Notes: generated by a model from the sequence alone, not told the origin. A DNA stretch of 15,000 bases from Actinidia chinensis (GCA_009663005.1 VIGQ01000749.1:10001-25000), one strand, 5' to 3'; positions 7,691-15,000 are shown, numbered from the stretch's first letter. Program-made: numbers and translations.

Positions 7691-7969
7691 CTATGATCAT
7701 CTTTTGATAAATTTATTATATTACTCCACAAGAAGGTTGATTGAATGACAAAAAAATAATAGTATTTTAGACATAAGGGCATTTAATTTTTTTTTTTTTT
7801 CAAGCACATGGAAATACGTGATCGATTTTTATCACTATTTAAACAGATTAGTAACAAAAATGATGTTAAAATAATTACAATTAAATAGTTATGGGTCATA
7901 TCGATTCACTTTTTGGTCAGTCAGTAACATCTTTGTGGAGTATATAGTAACTTTGTCAAAAGACGAGAA

Positions 7970-8208
7970 TATATGGTTTTCAACCACTATTCTGTCAGAC
8001 GTTCTGGATGGGCAGTCAATTCTGCTAACGGCGCTGATATCAAGGAGCATTTTGTGTATTAATCTGGAAACCTCAAGAGTGATTAGTGTAAAATGGGAGA
8101 AATTTGTTACAAATTTTAAATCTCAGGGAAGGTCACTGTCATTTTCAAACGTCCGGGGTGCTTTGTGTATTAACCCAAAACCTCATGAGTGGTCAGTGTA
8201 TTTCACCC
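7970..8208 (-). repeat. Right terminal inverted repeat of the 7505-8208 element
   Basis: Reverse-complement partner of 7505-7690, longer by the ~36-40 base segment at about 7996-8032. Ends in TTTCACCC and is followed by the likely target duplication. Confidence 0.75.
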
Positions 8209-8216
8209 TAAAAATT

Positions 8217-9020
8217 AATCTATGAAAAGTGAATAATAAATTAAATTAAATGCTGTAAACGAAGTCATTTGCCAAAATCAACTTATTAATAAAGAATTCT
8301 ACAACAATTGGAGGCCATTGATGGTATCGTTTAGTCTCTAAACGCAAAAAGTTCTCCATGAACTCGCTATCCAACAACACGACGCGGCGTTTACTTTACA
8401 CTCTCTATCTCTCGATCATTTTTGATTAAGTAACTAATGAAGTCAATTTATAACATGATCAGGATTACCTTTTTTGATCATTTTGAAACTCGCCAATGGT
8501 ATAATAAGGTGCGTCTGTAATCATATATTTCTAGATTTCTTATCCCAAAAGCAAGTTGGGGGGACATCAAACTTTTTAATTTCAAGTTTCTTTTAACTAA
8601 TGATTACACAATTCCTTCTATTGTGGAAAAAGGAAACCACGGTCATTTTTTTTGCTTGTGATTGGTGCTTCTCTTTCCTAATCCCTCAATCTCAAAAGAA
8701 AGGCCACTTCCTATATTCTAAATGCAGAGCAAAGAGGGGCTAGGGGGGTTTTCAAAGTTTACTTGCTTCGAGTACCAAGAAGCTACCAAAAAGATTTTAC
8801 CCCCACCACCAGCAATTTGTTTGTTATTATTAGGTTAAAGTTTGTTGTATCTTGTTAGAACTTGAGTCTCATGGTTGAACTAGTAGTTAATGCGCTCCTC
8901 ATTATGTATAATTTTGTAAATTTAGCTTATTTTTTATCACTGCAATTGTAACTTCTCATTAATCTCTTATTCCCTCCTCATTAGCAAAAATGATATACCT
9001 TAATCAATGTGTGTGTCTAT
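8217..9020. other. Intergenic, no gene seen
   Basis: About 800 bases of AT-rich DNA without paired ends, tRNA-like folds or convincing coding segments. A CG-rich word (CGACGCGGCG, about 8379-8388) and a G-run (about 8740-8750) stand out but define nothing. Confidence 0.6.
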
Positions 9021-9044
9021 TCTATATATATCTATATATATACT
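9021..9044. repeat. TA-rich microsatellite
   Basis: Two TCTATATATA units followed by TA, a short TA-rich tract. Confidence 0.8.
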
Positions 9045-9095
9045 ATCAATTGCTACTTATATTTTTAGAGTTGGTGTGAATCTCAACTAAAGTTC

Positions 9096-9146
9096 CGTCA
9101 TGTATGTCTTCGTCATGTATGTCTTCAATATTGTCCCGTATGTCTT
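9096..9146. repeat. Small minisatellite, 15-bp unit
   Basis: CGTCATGTATGTCTT occurs twice back to back (9096-9110, 9111-9125). After a nine-base gap comes a partial third copy, CCCGTATGTCTT (9135-9146). Confidence 0.85.
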
Positions 9147-9609
9147 AATGTCGCTTTTGCCTTACAAAATTATTTTAGGTATTTGTCACTATTTTCATTG
9201 TTTAAGATTTTTAGACTTCATACTTTAATCGATTAACTGCTACATTCACTATTTTTCACCCATTCTTCCTCATCTACCCTCAATCACTTTAAAAAAAAAA
9301 TTGTAGCTAATAAAGAATTAAAAGTTTATTTTATAAGATTTCATATGTACACATGCATTTCATGTGCACACCCTCTATTATACATTTTTATTATACGTAT
9401 GTGTATATATGAGGTGGGGTTTTTGGCATGCATTGTGGCTAAAAAGTGGGCCCTTTCTCATAATGTCCCATCATTACCTCTAGTGAAACTTTTCCTTTTG
9501 ATCATCACTGGATCTTGGCAAGTGAACTTGTGGGGAAATGCCTTTAGGTGTTGTAATAAGTCAAATAAATGCCAACTTAAGCATTGAACAATAGATGAAG
9601 AATCCTTAC
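9147..9609. other. Intergenic, possibly the intron of a minus-strand candidate
   Basis: AT-rich sequence including an A10 run (about 9291-9300). If the exon at 9610-9665 is real, this would be downstream minus-strand sequence. I could not find a convincing acceptor and second exon. Confidence 0.4.
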
Positions 9610-9665
9610 CAGGGGTCATTGGTTGATCCCTGGAAAGCTTGGAGAAAAGGGCCTTTTGAAGCCAT
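9610..9665 (-). CDS. Possible first exon of an unrecognised minus-strand gene (weak)
   Basis: On the minus strand, AACAATGGCT at 9669-9660 matches the plant start-codon consensus. The frame from the ATG at 9665-9663 reads MASKGPFLQAFQGSTNDP and then meets CTG/GTAAGG at 9610/9609, a near-perfect splice donor, just before an in-frame stop. A consensus start and a consensus donor in one frame 56 bases apart is the whole argument. No second exon with matching phase was convincing downstream, and I know no protein beginning this way. A longer minus-strand frame (9853-9458) crosses this region in another register, also without recognised domains. Treat as a hypothesis. Confidence 0.18.
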
Positions 9666-9699
9666 TGTTCCTCTATTCTTGGGTGGGGAGAGGTGATAA

Positions 9700-9790
9700 G
9701 TAACAGGCTTGTGGTGTAGTGGAAAAACTTTTGTCCTGGTGAAGGACCAACTCCAAAGATGACACATGTTTGAGTGATGATTCTAGTTGA
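9700..9790 (+). mobile_element. Possible tRNA-derived SINE head
   Basis: GGTGTAGTGG (9713-9722) fits the RNA polymerase III A-box consensus RRYNNARYGG, and GTTTGAGTG (9768-9776) resembles a B box with two mismatches. Between them GTCCT-GGTGA-AGGAC can fold into a 5-bp stem like an anticodon arm. This order is seen in the tRNA-related head of plant SINEs. The A-to-B spacing is longer than in a normal tRNA, and I could not find a 3' poly-A tail or target duplication, so boundaries are approximate. Confidence 0.32.
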
Positions 9791-11210
9791 AACAACTTTA
9801 GTGAAGAGAGCTTTGAATTCAAAACTAATGGTAAAAGTGAAGTATGGAAACATATGGTATGTTGCAAGTGGAGAAGTGGCGAGGTGTGAGGTAAACTTAA
9901 GCCTCTTTAAGGTGGAGGAATTATTATGGTTATCATGCTTAAATGTTGGTATGTTAAGACAAAAGCAAGTAGTTTGCTACATAAAGCTTCCACCCCTCTC
10001 TCTCACACACACTATTTCCAGTTTAGATGGGAAGATAATATTACATACAACAAGAGCATCCATATATTCCAATTACATAACTAGGCTTTTAATTAATGGA
10101 ATTCACTATCAGTTATGCAACTTATCTCACTTCCGCTTTTGGGACTTCTACGGTGATCTCTCTATATATCAATGGTCTATTTAATTCCTTGTCAAGCGGT
10201 GTGAATTAAACCAGAAGATGAATGAGACAAATGGGTGAATGTAGAGAAAAAACTACATAGGTTAGGGATAGGTATATATAGGATTTTAGATTCGAGTAAA
10301 TATCTGGAGAGAATGTATTGAGGTTAGAGACTGGAATAGGGTTGAAAAATTACTAGAGTATGGAAAGAATAAAAATTAAATTTATTTATAATCTACCAAT
10401 ATCAGTTCAAATATTTTTCTCTACCATTCGGACTCTTATTCTATCAGTCACAGAGGAGAGAGAGAATGAGGCGAACTATGATAAAGAGGGAGAAGAGCAG
10501 GTTTTTAGGAAACTTGACTTGCAAATGAAGTATTATAGTAAAATTCAACATACATCAATGGTGTCGTTGACAGAGGAGTCAATCTGTTGTCCATATGTGA
10601 GAACAATAGGATGCGATGTTACTTAGAAGTTTTTAGAGGGTGTAATGTCACTATCCTTGTGTTTATCCCCCAAAATATTTTAGATTTGTCCTTTTTGATA
10701 CAAAAATCGAAAGAATCTTGAGTAGAAAAGATAGTTGAGAGAAAAGTGAAATAGAATTGCGAAACTCTGAGCTTAACTCAAGTGATATACCCATAACTTT
10801 AAGAAATAATGTTTTGATTTTTACTTTCTAACTTATATAGAAAGCATCGAACATCTACTATAGTATTTAACTTGTTCATTCGATAACATCGTCGTATCTT
10901 GACAAAAAAAAAGAACTTGATAACATGAGAATTGCGTAAAATGTAAGGGAAAGCGTGCTTAGTAAAAGGATATATAATGATGATATTTGTTCATGAACAC
11001 TTTCAAAAAGTAGTGAAGTTAACACATAGGTCAAACAAAAAAACTCGTAATCAAAAGTTCCAAAGAATCTTTTTCCCCAAAAAGGGTTAGTACAACATTT
11101 CTTGTGTCGTTAGGACCATCTAAGTCGGTGATTCTATTAATGCTAAGAAACATCTTAAGATTATTAGTGTTCCCATAAAGCTATATATATAATTTTCACC
11201 TTTTGGATTC
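9791..11210. other. Long intergenic stretch, no gene seen
   Basis: About 1.4 kb without paired terminal repeats. Two plus-strand open frames (9774-10184, 136 codons; 10360-10626, 88 codons) have no recognised motifs and unremarkable composition. A TATA-like word, GGTATATATAGG (about 10270-10281), has no gene downstream that I can identify. CT/CA runs occur at about 9997-10010. Confidence 0.5.
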
Positions 11211-11215
11211 CTTAG

Positions 11216-11357
11216 GCTCCGTCTGGCACCAATTTTTTTCAGTTTTTTTTTTTGCTTATTTACCTAAAGTAAGCCCAAAAGCAAAAAATCCAAAAAACAT
11301 GGCATTTTTTAATAGCAGCTTAAAAAAAACTTAGCTTTTAAACATTACCAACTGGCC
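11216..11357. mobile_element. MITE of the 5061 family, flanked by TTA
   Basis: The left end is GGCTCCGTCTGGCACC. The right end, read on the minus strand, is GGCCAGTTGGTAATGTTTAAAAGC. TTA lies immediately outside both ends (11213-11215 and 11358-11360), as expected for the TWA target duplications of PIF/Harbinger-type MITEs. Both ends correspond to those of the 5061-5296 element in the opposite orientation, including the ATTACCAA word and the TTTGCTTATTT interior. It is shorter (142 versus 236 bp), mainly through less A/T-run sequence. Confidence 0.7.
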
Positions 11358-11483
11358 TTAAGAAAAGGAAACCTTAGAAACTTAACTAACAAATATTAAA
11401 AAATATTCTAAACATAAAAAAATCATAAAAAATTGAGGATTCAAATAAATCTCAACATTTCTATTAAATTATGTCTCACGGAA
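11358..11483. other. Short AT-rich spacer
   Basis: Nothing recognised. Confidence 0.5.
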
Positions 11484-11537
11484 GTTTATTACCCGACTGC
11501 CCAAATAGTTCCCGGACTACTTGGGGGCTAATAAAAC
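11484..11537. repeat. Imperfect hairpin-forming inverted repeat
   Basis: GTTTATTACCCGACTGCCCAAATAGTTCC is written across 11484-11512 and its diverged complement across 11514-11537 (GGACTACTTGGGGGCTAATAAAAC), with almost no loop. A related word, GGGGACTATTGGG, follows at about 11567-11579, beside a perfect GGACAA/TTGTCC pair (about 11548-11560). The cluster is GC-richer than its surroundings and could be a foldback element fragment. Confidence 0.6.
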
Positions 11538-11579
11538 GAAACCCTCAGGACAAGTTGTCCAAGTATGGGGACTATTGGG

Positions 11580-12500
11580 TCTGTTTCGAACTGTAGTCCG
11601 AGCCATTTTAAAAAAACAAACATGAAGAATGGACTGGACTCGTGTCCAATCCAACCTACTTCAGGCCTAATCCGGTAAGCCTATAGTTTCCATTTATGAT
11701 GAGAGTTTACAATGTCGCTTTATTATTTCCTTTTCTTTTGCATAATAGAGTTAAGCAATTTCCTTTTCCTTGACCGCCAAACACTTTTTGATTTTCAATT
11801 TGTTGCTTTCAAAATCACTTTATTATTTCATTATTTAATTTGTATTTCATTTTAAAAAAAATTGGACAATTTTCTTTGCTTCTACATTTTGTTTTACATG
11901 AGGTCATAGCAAAAGCTTATTAATTACTCAAGCTTTTTAAGGTTTTTTTTTTATCGTAATCAAAAGGCATAAATGCTATGAAGTCAAACATACCCTTATA
12001 TATAATTTTGGCTAGTTTTGTTTGGCCTTTTTTGAGATATTTTAATTGCTTTATTTTTTGAATTGTTTTTTATTTTTTAGTTACCTTATTTCACCGTTTG
12101 AATGCAATAGTTTTATACTTTTCGAGGACTCTAACGAGAGTAATCTATAAAAAAATAATTACAATTGAAACAATTATTTAGATCATTAATTAGATAATTT
12201 TGGTTGAAGAAAATAATTTTTGTAATTTTTCGTAAACTTTTTTTTCAATAAATAAAAATTTTACATTTTCATTTTTCTTGTTAAGAAAAATAAAAAAAAG
12301 TGTAAAATATTATATTTTATATTTTTTTATAAAAATCGAAAAGGTTCTTTCTCTCTCTGCATTATCTCTACTTTATGAGACACCTGCAAGTTGAAATAAA
12401 ATAAAAAAAATTTGAAAAGATGGCACGAAAAGTAGATCAGAGATTCAGATTTTCCCTTCTCCCGAAAGCATTTCCCAGAAAACCTTGCACCTGAAAGTAC
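11580..12500. other. AT-rich intergenic stretch, no gene seen
   Basis: About 900 bases dominated by T and A runs, especially 12040-12350. No paired ends or coding segments recognised. A CT run lies at 12350-12358. Confidence 0.6.
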
Positions 12501-12520
12501 TTCCCACCTCCCCATTTTTC

Positions 12521-12560
12521 TATAAAATTCTCTTCCCCTCCTCCCTTTCTCTCTCTAAAT
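12521..12560 (+). promoter_or_regulatory. Core-promoter-like TATA box plus CT-rich start region
   Basis: TATAAAATTC (12521-12530) is followed by a strongly CT-rich stretch (12531-12556), the layout of a plant TATA promoter with a pyrimidine-rich start region. Upstream at 12440-12515 the DNA is less AT-rich than its neighbours. No gene follows: within about 25 bases the sequence turns into the presumed end of a long-TIR transposon (about 12582). It could be a promoter cut off by insertion, or chance. Confidence 0.3.
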
Positions 12561-12581
12561 TCTATTTCTACCATAAAACAA

Positions 12582-13350
12582 GGGATTTTTACAAATACTT
12601 CCCCTAAGATTTCGGGCAAATGAAAAAATACAATCCCCTTGTTACCCTTTTATACGAGAATGAAATTACCTAGATACCCACCTCTTCCTTCTTCCACCGG
12701 CCGTAACCCTTGTATGTCTCGTATCCGTTCCCGTTTGATTGTTTAAATTATGTATTTTTACGATTCTTGCTTTAGTATTCATATAGAATGAACCATTTGA
12801 CCTTTCAAATTAGATAAGTTATCGAGTATTTTTGTTGAAACTTATTAGTTATAATTTTTATTTTTTTTATCTTAAAAGTTGTGTCAGAATATTGATTACA
12901 GCTTCTGCTTTGGGTTTTATTTATGGGCTAAACAAAACATAAAGTTAAAAAAATAATAATTTGTGGAAGCTCCATTATTCAATTTTTTTATTTCTACTTT
13001 TAAATAAATAATTTTTTAATATGAATTCAACGACAACAAATACCTCATTAAATGATGACCCAAAATCTTTCAACGAGAGATTTGATATCAACAAATCATC
13101 CAAACCAATATGTCGAAGGAATAAGAAAGTTCTAGTAGATAGAATGAAAATACTGCAAAAGAAGATTGGATCTGGGTTTTGCCATCCCAAGGTTAAAGTT
13201 GGTATTTTGATTTTTTTTTCCTAACATAATCACACTCCGTTACCTAACAATGAACTAAAGAAAGGGGAGAATTGTCATGTGATTTGACAGTTGAAACCTT
13301 AGGATTTGTTATGTAATTCTCCAAACTTCATGGGTCCATTTGTATTCAAC
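12582..13350. mobile_element. Candidate diverged long-TIR Mutator-like element
   Basis: The left end (ATTTTTACAAATACTTCCCCTAAG, then ATTTCGGGCAAATGAAAAAATACAATCC) and the right end read on the minus strand (GTTGAATACAAATGGACCCATGAAG, then TTTGGAGAATTACATAACAAATCC) share ACAAAT-CCC-AAG-TTT-GG--AAT words in the same order. I judge them at roughly 60-65 percent identity over about 60 bases. The wording is that of widespread plant MULE TIRs. No convincing target duplication was found, so the ends are approximate. The interior carries open frames on both strands (13021-13224 plus; 13190-12975 minus), rich in Asn/Lys/Ser or in Phe/Leu, without a recognised domain. Confidence 0.4.
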
Positions 13351-13369
13351 AAAAAAACTCTAATTGCAT

Positions 13370-13510
13370 TACATTTTTTTCTCTTTAGGTGAATTTAGTT
13401 AAATATCTTTTATATAGCAAAAATATTTTAGTAAACATAAGTATTTTGATAAATTCATCTTAATAAATTATCTTAGACCCTGTTTGCCTTTATATTAGGA
13501 CTAGTCGTTA
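13370..13510 (+). repeat. Direct repeat, left copy
   Basis: Shares CTCTTTA-GGTGAATTTAGT-AAATAT, ATATA-CAAAAATAT, AGTAAACATAAGTAT, GATAAAT and AATTATCTT-GACC-TGTT in order with 14453-14590. By eye about three-quarters of positions agree over some 110 bases. The two copies flank the transposon at 13602-14451 at unequal distances (about 90 bases on the left, directly adjacent on the right). Confidence 0.75.
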
Positions 13511-13601
13511 AATATTTTCAGAAATTTGTTTTGTTTATTATAATTTTTGTTTTCAAGTGATTTTCAATACTCTCATTTTCTCTAATTTTACTATATTTTT
13601 T

Positions 13602-13795
13602 GGTAAACTACACTTTTGCTCCCTTAAAGTATTGACTAATTCCGACTTTGGTACTCAAACAAAATATTTTCCCACTTTGGACCTTTAACTCTTCAATTGT
13701 TTGCAATCAAGCCCAAGCACTAACTCCATCCAACTATCTAGCTGAAGATGGCAAAAGCTACCTACATGTCGCTTATGTGGTGCCTACCTAGTGAT
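13602..13795 (+). repeat. Left terminal inverted repeat of the 13602-14451 element
   Basis: Pairs with 14262-14451 on the opposite strand. The first 120 bases align well; the inner part aligns only in patches around CTACATGTCG and GGTGCCTAC. Confidence 0.7.
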
Positions 13796-13799
13796 CTAG

Positions 13800-14261
13800 A
13801 TCCATACCCTTCTGCCCAAAATCCTAACCCACCTTTTCCAAACCCATTTAGCCTCATCCATTGGTTTCCCTTCCTTTCCCTAACCCTACATAGTCACCAC
13901 CAGTAATGGCAATGCCGCTATCAGATCTGCCATCGTGTAATCACAACCCACGCTACCCATACACACACGCACTAGAGGTTGTGGTATCTGAAAGTTGTAG
14001 ATGGCGACGGAGGTTTGTGATTGCAGTGGCGACGGATTTTGACCAGTCTCTCTCTCTCCCTGAGTGATTTAAGGACTGGGTTGCGAGGTAGGTGGCTGGG
14101 AGATGGAGGGAGTCTTGTTTTAGGCTAGGGTTAGGGATTGAATCGAATATGGTTGGATTTAGGGTTAGGGATTTTTTTTTAATTTTGAACATAGGTTTAG
14201 TAATTTAGATTTGTTTTTACAATTCATGTAATTATGATAATGGGTTAGGCCAGGGTTGGGC
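13800..14261. other. Interior of the long-TIR element, GC-richer, no transposase
   Basis: Contains CCCTAACCCTA (13878-13888) on one side and TAGGGTTAGGG-type words (14125-14136, 14158-14170) on the other, so the inner flanks repeat telomere-like sequence in inverted orientation. A CT run lies at 14046-14058. Words such as GGCGACGG appear twice (about 14002 and 14029). Open frames here (for example minus 14192-13953) have no recognised motif. If the element captured a gene fragment, it would be in this part. Confidence 0.4.
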
Positions 14262-14451
14262 AATTGTCGGCACCTACATGGCAACAACATGTAATATTCC
14301 TTCAAAGATTTGGCCGTTGTTGTGTTAAGGGTGGGCTTCCCTTGATGGCAATCAATCAAAGTTAGAGACGAAAAGTGGAAAAAATATTTGTTTGAGGGTT
14401 CTCACAGTGGGAATCGGTTAATACTTTATGGGGGGGCAAGGTAGTGTATCC
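14262..14451 (-). repeat. Right terminal inverted repeat of the 13602-14451 element
   Basis: Reverse-complement partner of 13602-13795, diverged by many substitutions and several small indels. The two arms are clearly old relative to each other. Confidence 0.7.
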
Positions 14452-14452
14452 T

Positions 14453-14590
14453 ATTTTTTTATCTCTTTAAGGTGAATTTAGTCAAATATTTTTTTTTATA
14501 TAACAAAAATATGCAAGTAAACATAAGTATGTAGATAAATTTCTCGTAATAATTATCTTTGGACCTGTTATATGTTTTTTATGTTGATCT
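14453..14590 (+). repeat. Direct repeat, right copy
   Basis: Partner of 13370-13510, beginning immediately after the right end and target duplication of the long-TIR element. Similarity to the left copy fades after the GACC-TGTT word near 14562-14569. Confidence 0.75.
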
Positions 14591-14808
14591 GTTTTTATTT
14601 TTTTTTGTTCAGTATTTTTTTATTGAATCAAAAATTTAGATTTTTTAGGAGATCATAACACGTAGAATTTCATCGAATTTGAAGGACAAAAAATTACTAA
14701 AAAATTACTATTTTTTAGGATTTGTAAATAAAAACGATGTTTTTTTCAAACAGTTAAGGGACCAAAAAATACTCGTAAAAGTAAAACAGAAACTTACTCC
14801 AACAGGCC
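14561..14808. mobile_element. Possible MITE with GGMCCTGTT ends
   Basis: The left end reads GGACCTGTTATATG. The right end, read on the minus strand, reads GGCCTGTTGGAGTAAG and continues with TTTCTGTTTT against the left-end words TGTTGATCTGTTTTTA. The size, about 250 bp, and the AT-rich interior with ATTACTAAAAAATTACTA short repeats (about 14693-14710) fit a MITE. No target duplication is clear. The left copy of the direct repeat also contains GACCCTGTTTGCC (about 13488), so a second partial copy of this element may exist there. Confidence 0.35.
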
Positions 14809-14888
14809 GAAGGAAAAACAAATGAGTGCAAATGAAAACCAGGGGGACTGTGAAATACACTTTTTTGTGTGATTGGCTTTTTATATGA

Positions 14889-15000
14889 TTCGTTGTTATA
14901 GATTATTTCACTAAAACAAATTCCTCCGTCTGGGTCTGGGATATTTTGGCTTATTGGAAAAATGAGAAAGAGGACGTTGTTCTACTTGCTATCCTTATCA
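14889..15000 (+). pseudogene. Edge open frame resembling a LINE reverse-transcriptase tail (weak)
   Basis: After a TGA at 14886-14888 a frame stays open for 37 codons to the window edge. It includes NSSVWVWDILAYWKN and EKEDVVLLAILI. The spacing of tryptophans followed by an acidic-basic helix and a hydrophobic segment is like the region after the zinc-binding (zf-RVT) part of plant non-LTR retrotransposon ORF2, where an LxxW...WxxRN motif usually follows. That motif, if present, would lie outside the window. There is no start codon and no upstream reverse transcriptase, so it would be a truncated copy or an exon of something else. The resemblance is impressionistic. Confidence 0.22.

Larger units (their letters stand above)
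7505..8208. mobile_element. Non-autonomous Mutator-like element with long TIRs
   Basis: A 704-bp element bounded by GGGTGAAAT...ATTTCACCC. The first ~185 bases and the last ~240 bases are inverted copies of each other: GACCACT, TTAATACACAAAG, GACGTTTGAAAA-TGACAGTGA, GAGATTT, GTAACAAATTTC, CATTTTACACTAA and TTAATACACAA recur in order on opposite strands. Eight-base flanks TAAAAATA (7497-7504) and TAAAAATT (8209-8216) match at seven positions, consistent with a target duplication. Long TIRs starting GG are typical of plant MULEs. The ~280-bp interior has no transposase. The 96-codon plus-strand frame at 7935-8225 is simply the right TIR read through and is not a gene. Confidence 0.8.
13602..14451. 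mobile_element. Non-autonomous long-TIR Mutator-like element, 850 bp
   Basis: Bounded by GGTAAACTACAC and, on the opposite strand, GGATACACTACC. Inverted similarity continues for about 190 bases: TAAAGTATT(G/A)AC, CTCAAACAAA-TATTTT, CCACTTT, CTAACT/TTAACT, GCAATCAAG, then TACATGT...GTAGGTGCC near the inner edge. TATTTTTT stands on both sides (13594-13601 and 14452-14459), an exact 8-bp direct duplication, although the T-rich word limits its weight. The interior (about 13800-14260) is GC-richer than the flanks, with telomere-like TTTAGGGTTAGGG words and no transposase. Either a MULE derivative or a Pack-MULE carrying an unidentified fragment. Confidence 0.78.

Noticed and set aside
7935..8225. 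96-codon plus-strand open frame
   Set aside because: It coincides with the right terminal inverted repeat of the 7505-8208 transposon, and the same words appear inverted on the left, so it is not a gene.
9458..9853. 131-codon minus-strand open frame
   Set aside because: Longest minus-strand frame, but it has no recognised domain or start context and crosses the SINE-like segment. A competing frame has the better start and donor.
9774..10184. 136-codon plus-strand open frame
   Set aside because: Longest open frame in the window, but the composition is that of the surrounding AT-rich DNA, with no motif, splice or promoter context.
10360..10626. 88-codon plus-strand open frame
   Set aside because: No recognised motif. 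A charged middle part (EERENEANYDKEGEEQ) comes from a GA-rich tract. A TATA-like word about 80 bases upstream is too weak to support a gene.
12327..12619. Two overlapping minus-strand frames of 60-62 codons
   Set aside because: They run antisense to the CT-rich promoter-like tract; Gly/Glu/Lys content comes from purine-rich sequence.
13021..13224. 67-codon plus and 71-codon minus overlapping frames
   Set aside because: Both lie inside the candidate long-TIR element; neither shows a transposase motif, so neither is listed as a gene.
14101..14172. True interstitial telomere array
   Set aside because: Only two or three TTTAGGG/TAGGG words are present at each place, too few for a telomeric array; noted only as internal motifs of the transposon.
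1..15000. CRISPR arrays, bacterial operons, phage or defence systems
   Set aside because: No regularly spaced identical repeats, ribosome-binding sites or dense coding. The tandem repeats present are diverged and contiguous, and the sequence is plant nuclear in character.
1..15000. Canonical tRNA or rRNA genes
   Set aside because: No complete cloverleaf with both A and B boxes at normal spacing and no conserved rRNA words were found; only the SINE-like tRNA-related segment near 9700.

Overview
The window looks like nuclear intergenic DNA from a eudicot plant, probably a repeat-rich and perhaps woody genome. The base composition is strongly AT-rich with many poly-A and poly-T runs. There are (AG)n/(CT)n leader-like tracts, TGGGCC motifs, telomere-like TTTAGGG words, miniature inverted-repeat elements beginning GGCTCCGTTTGG, and long-TIR Mutator-like elements. 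Nothing bacterial or viral was recognised, and there is no convincing intact protein-coding gene. Open frames above 60 codons exist on both strands, but they fall in repeats or low-complexity sequence and match no family I can name.

Layout. Positions 1-620 look like the 5' end of a minus-strand gene or gene relic: a GC-rich patch (590-614), a CT-rich leader, a short exon-like segment with broken frame (410 down to 312) and a good splice donor. Positions 620-3100 are AT-rich with a cluster of GGCCCA/TGGGCC motifs. Positions 3100-5300 hold small TE pieces: a MITE end near 3360, a palindromic AAAACGACGTC pair, a candidate TRIM/Copia LTR with a tRNA-Met primer-binding site (4000-4132), and a 236-bp MITE (5061-5296). 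Positions 5500-7350 contain three unrelated local duplications: a 200-bp tandem pair, a ~75-bp triplicate, and a ~126-bp pair. A 704-bp non-autonomous Mutator-like element with ~190-240 bp TIRs occupies 7505-8208. Positions 8200-11200 are mostly featureless, with a possible tRNA-derived SINE (~9700-9790) and a possible minus-strand first exon (9665-9610). A second MITE of the 5061 family, flanked by TTA, lies at 11216-11357.

The right end, about 12580-14810, is a nest of transposons. It has a candidate diverged long-TIR element (~12582-13350), a clear 850-bp long-TIR element (13602-14451) flanked by an 8-bp target duplication, ~110-bp diverged direct repeats on either side of it, and a candidate MITE (~14561-14808). 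The last 112 bases carry an open frame running off the edge that faintly resembles the C-terminal part of a plant LINE reverse transcriptase ORF.

I see no operon, pathway or defence-like system. The structure in this window is the record of several waves of non-autonomous DNA transposons, local duplications and one or two decayed retroelements between genes. All identifications come from reading by eye; percent identities are rough and no database comparison was possible.
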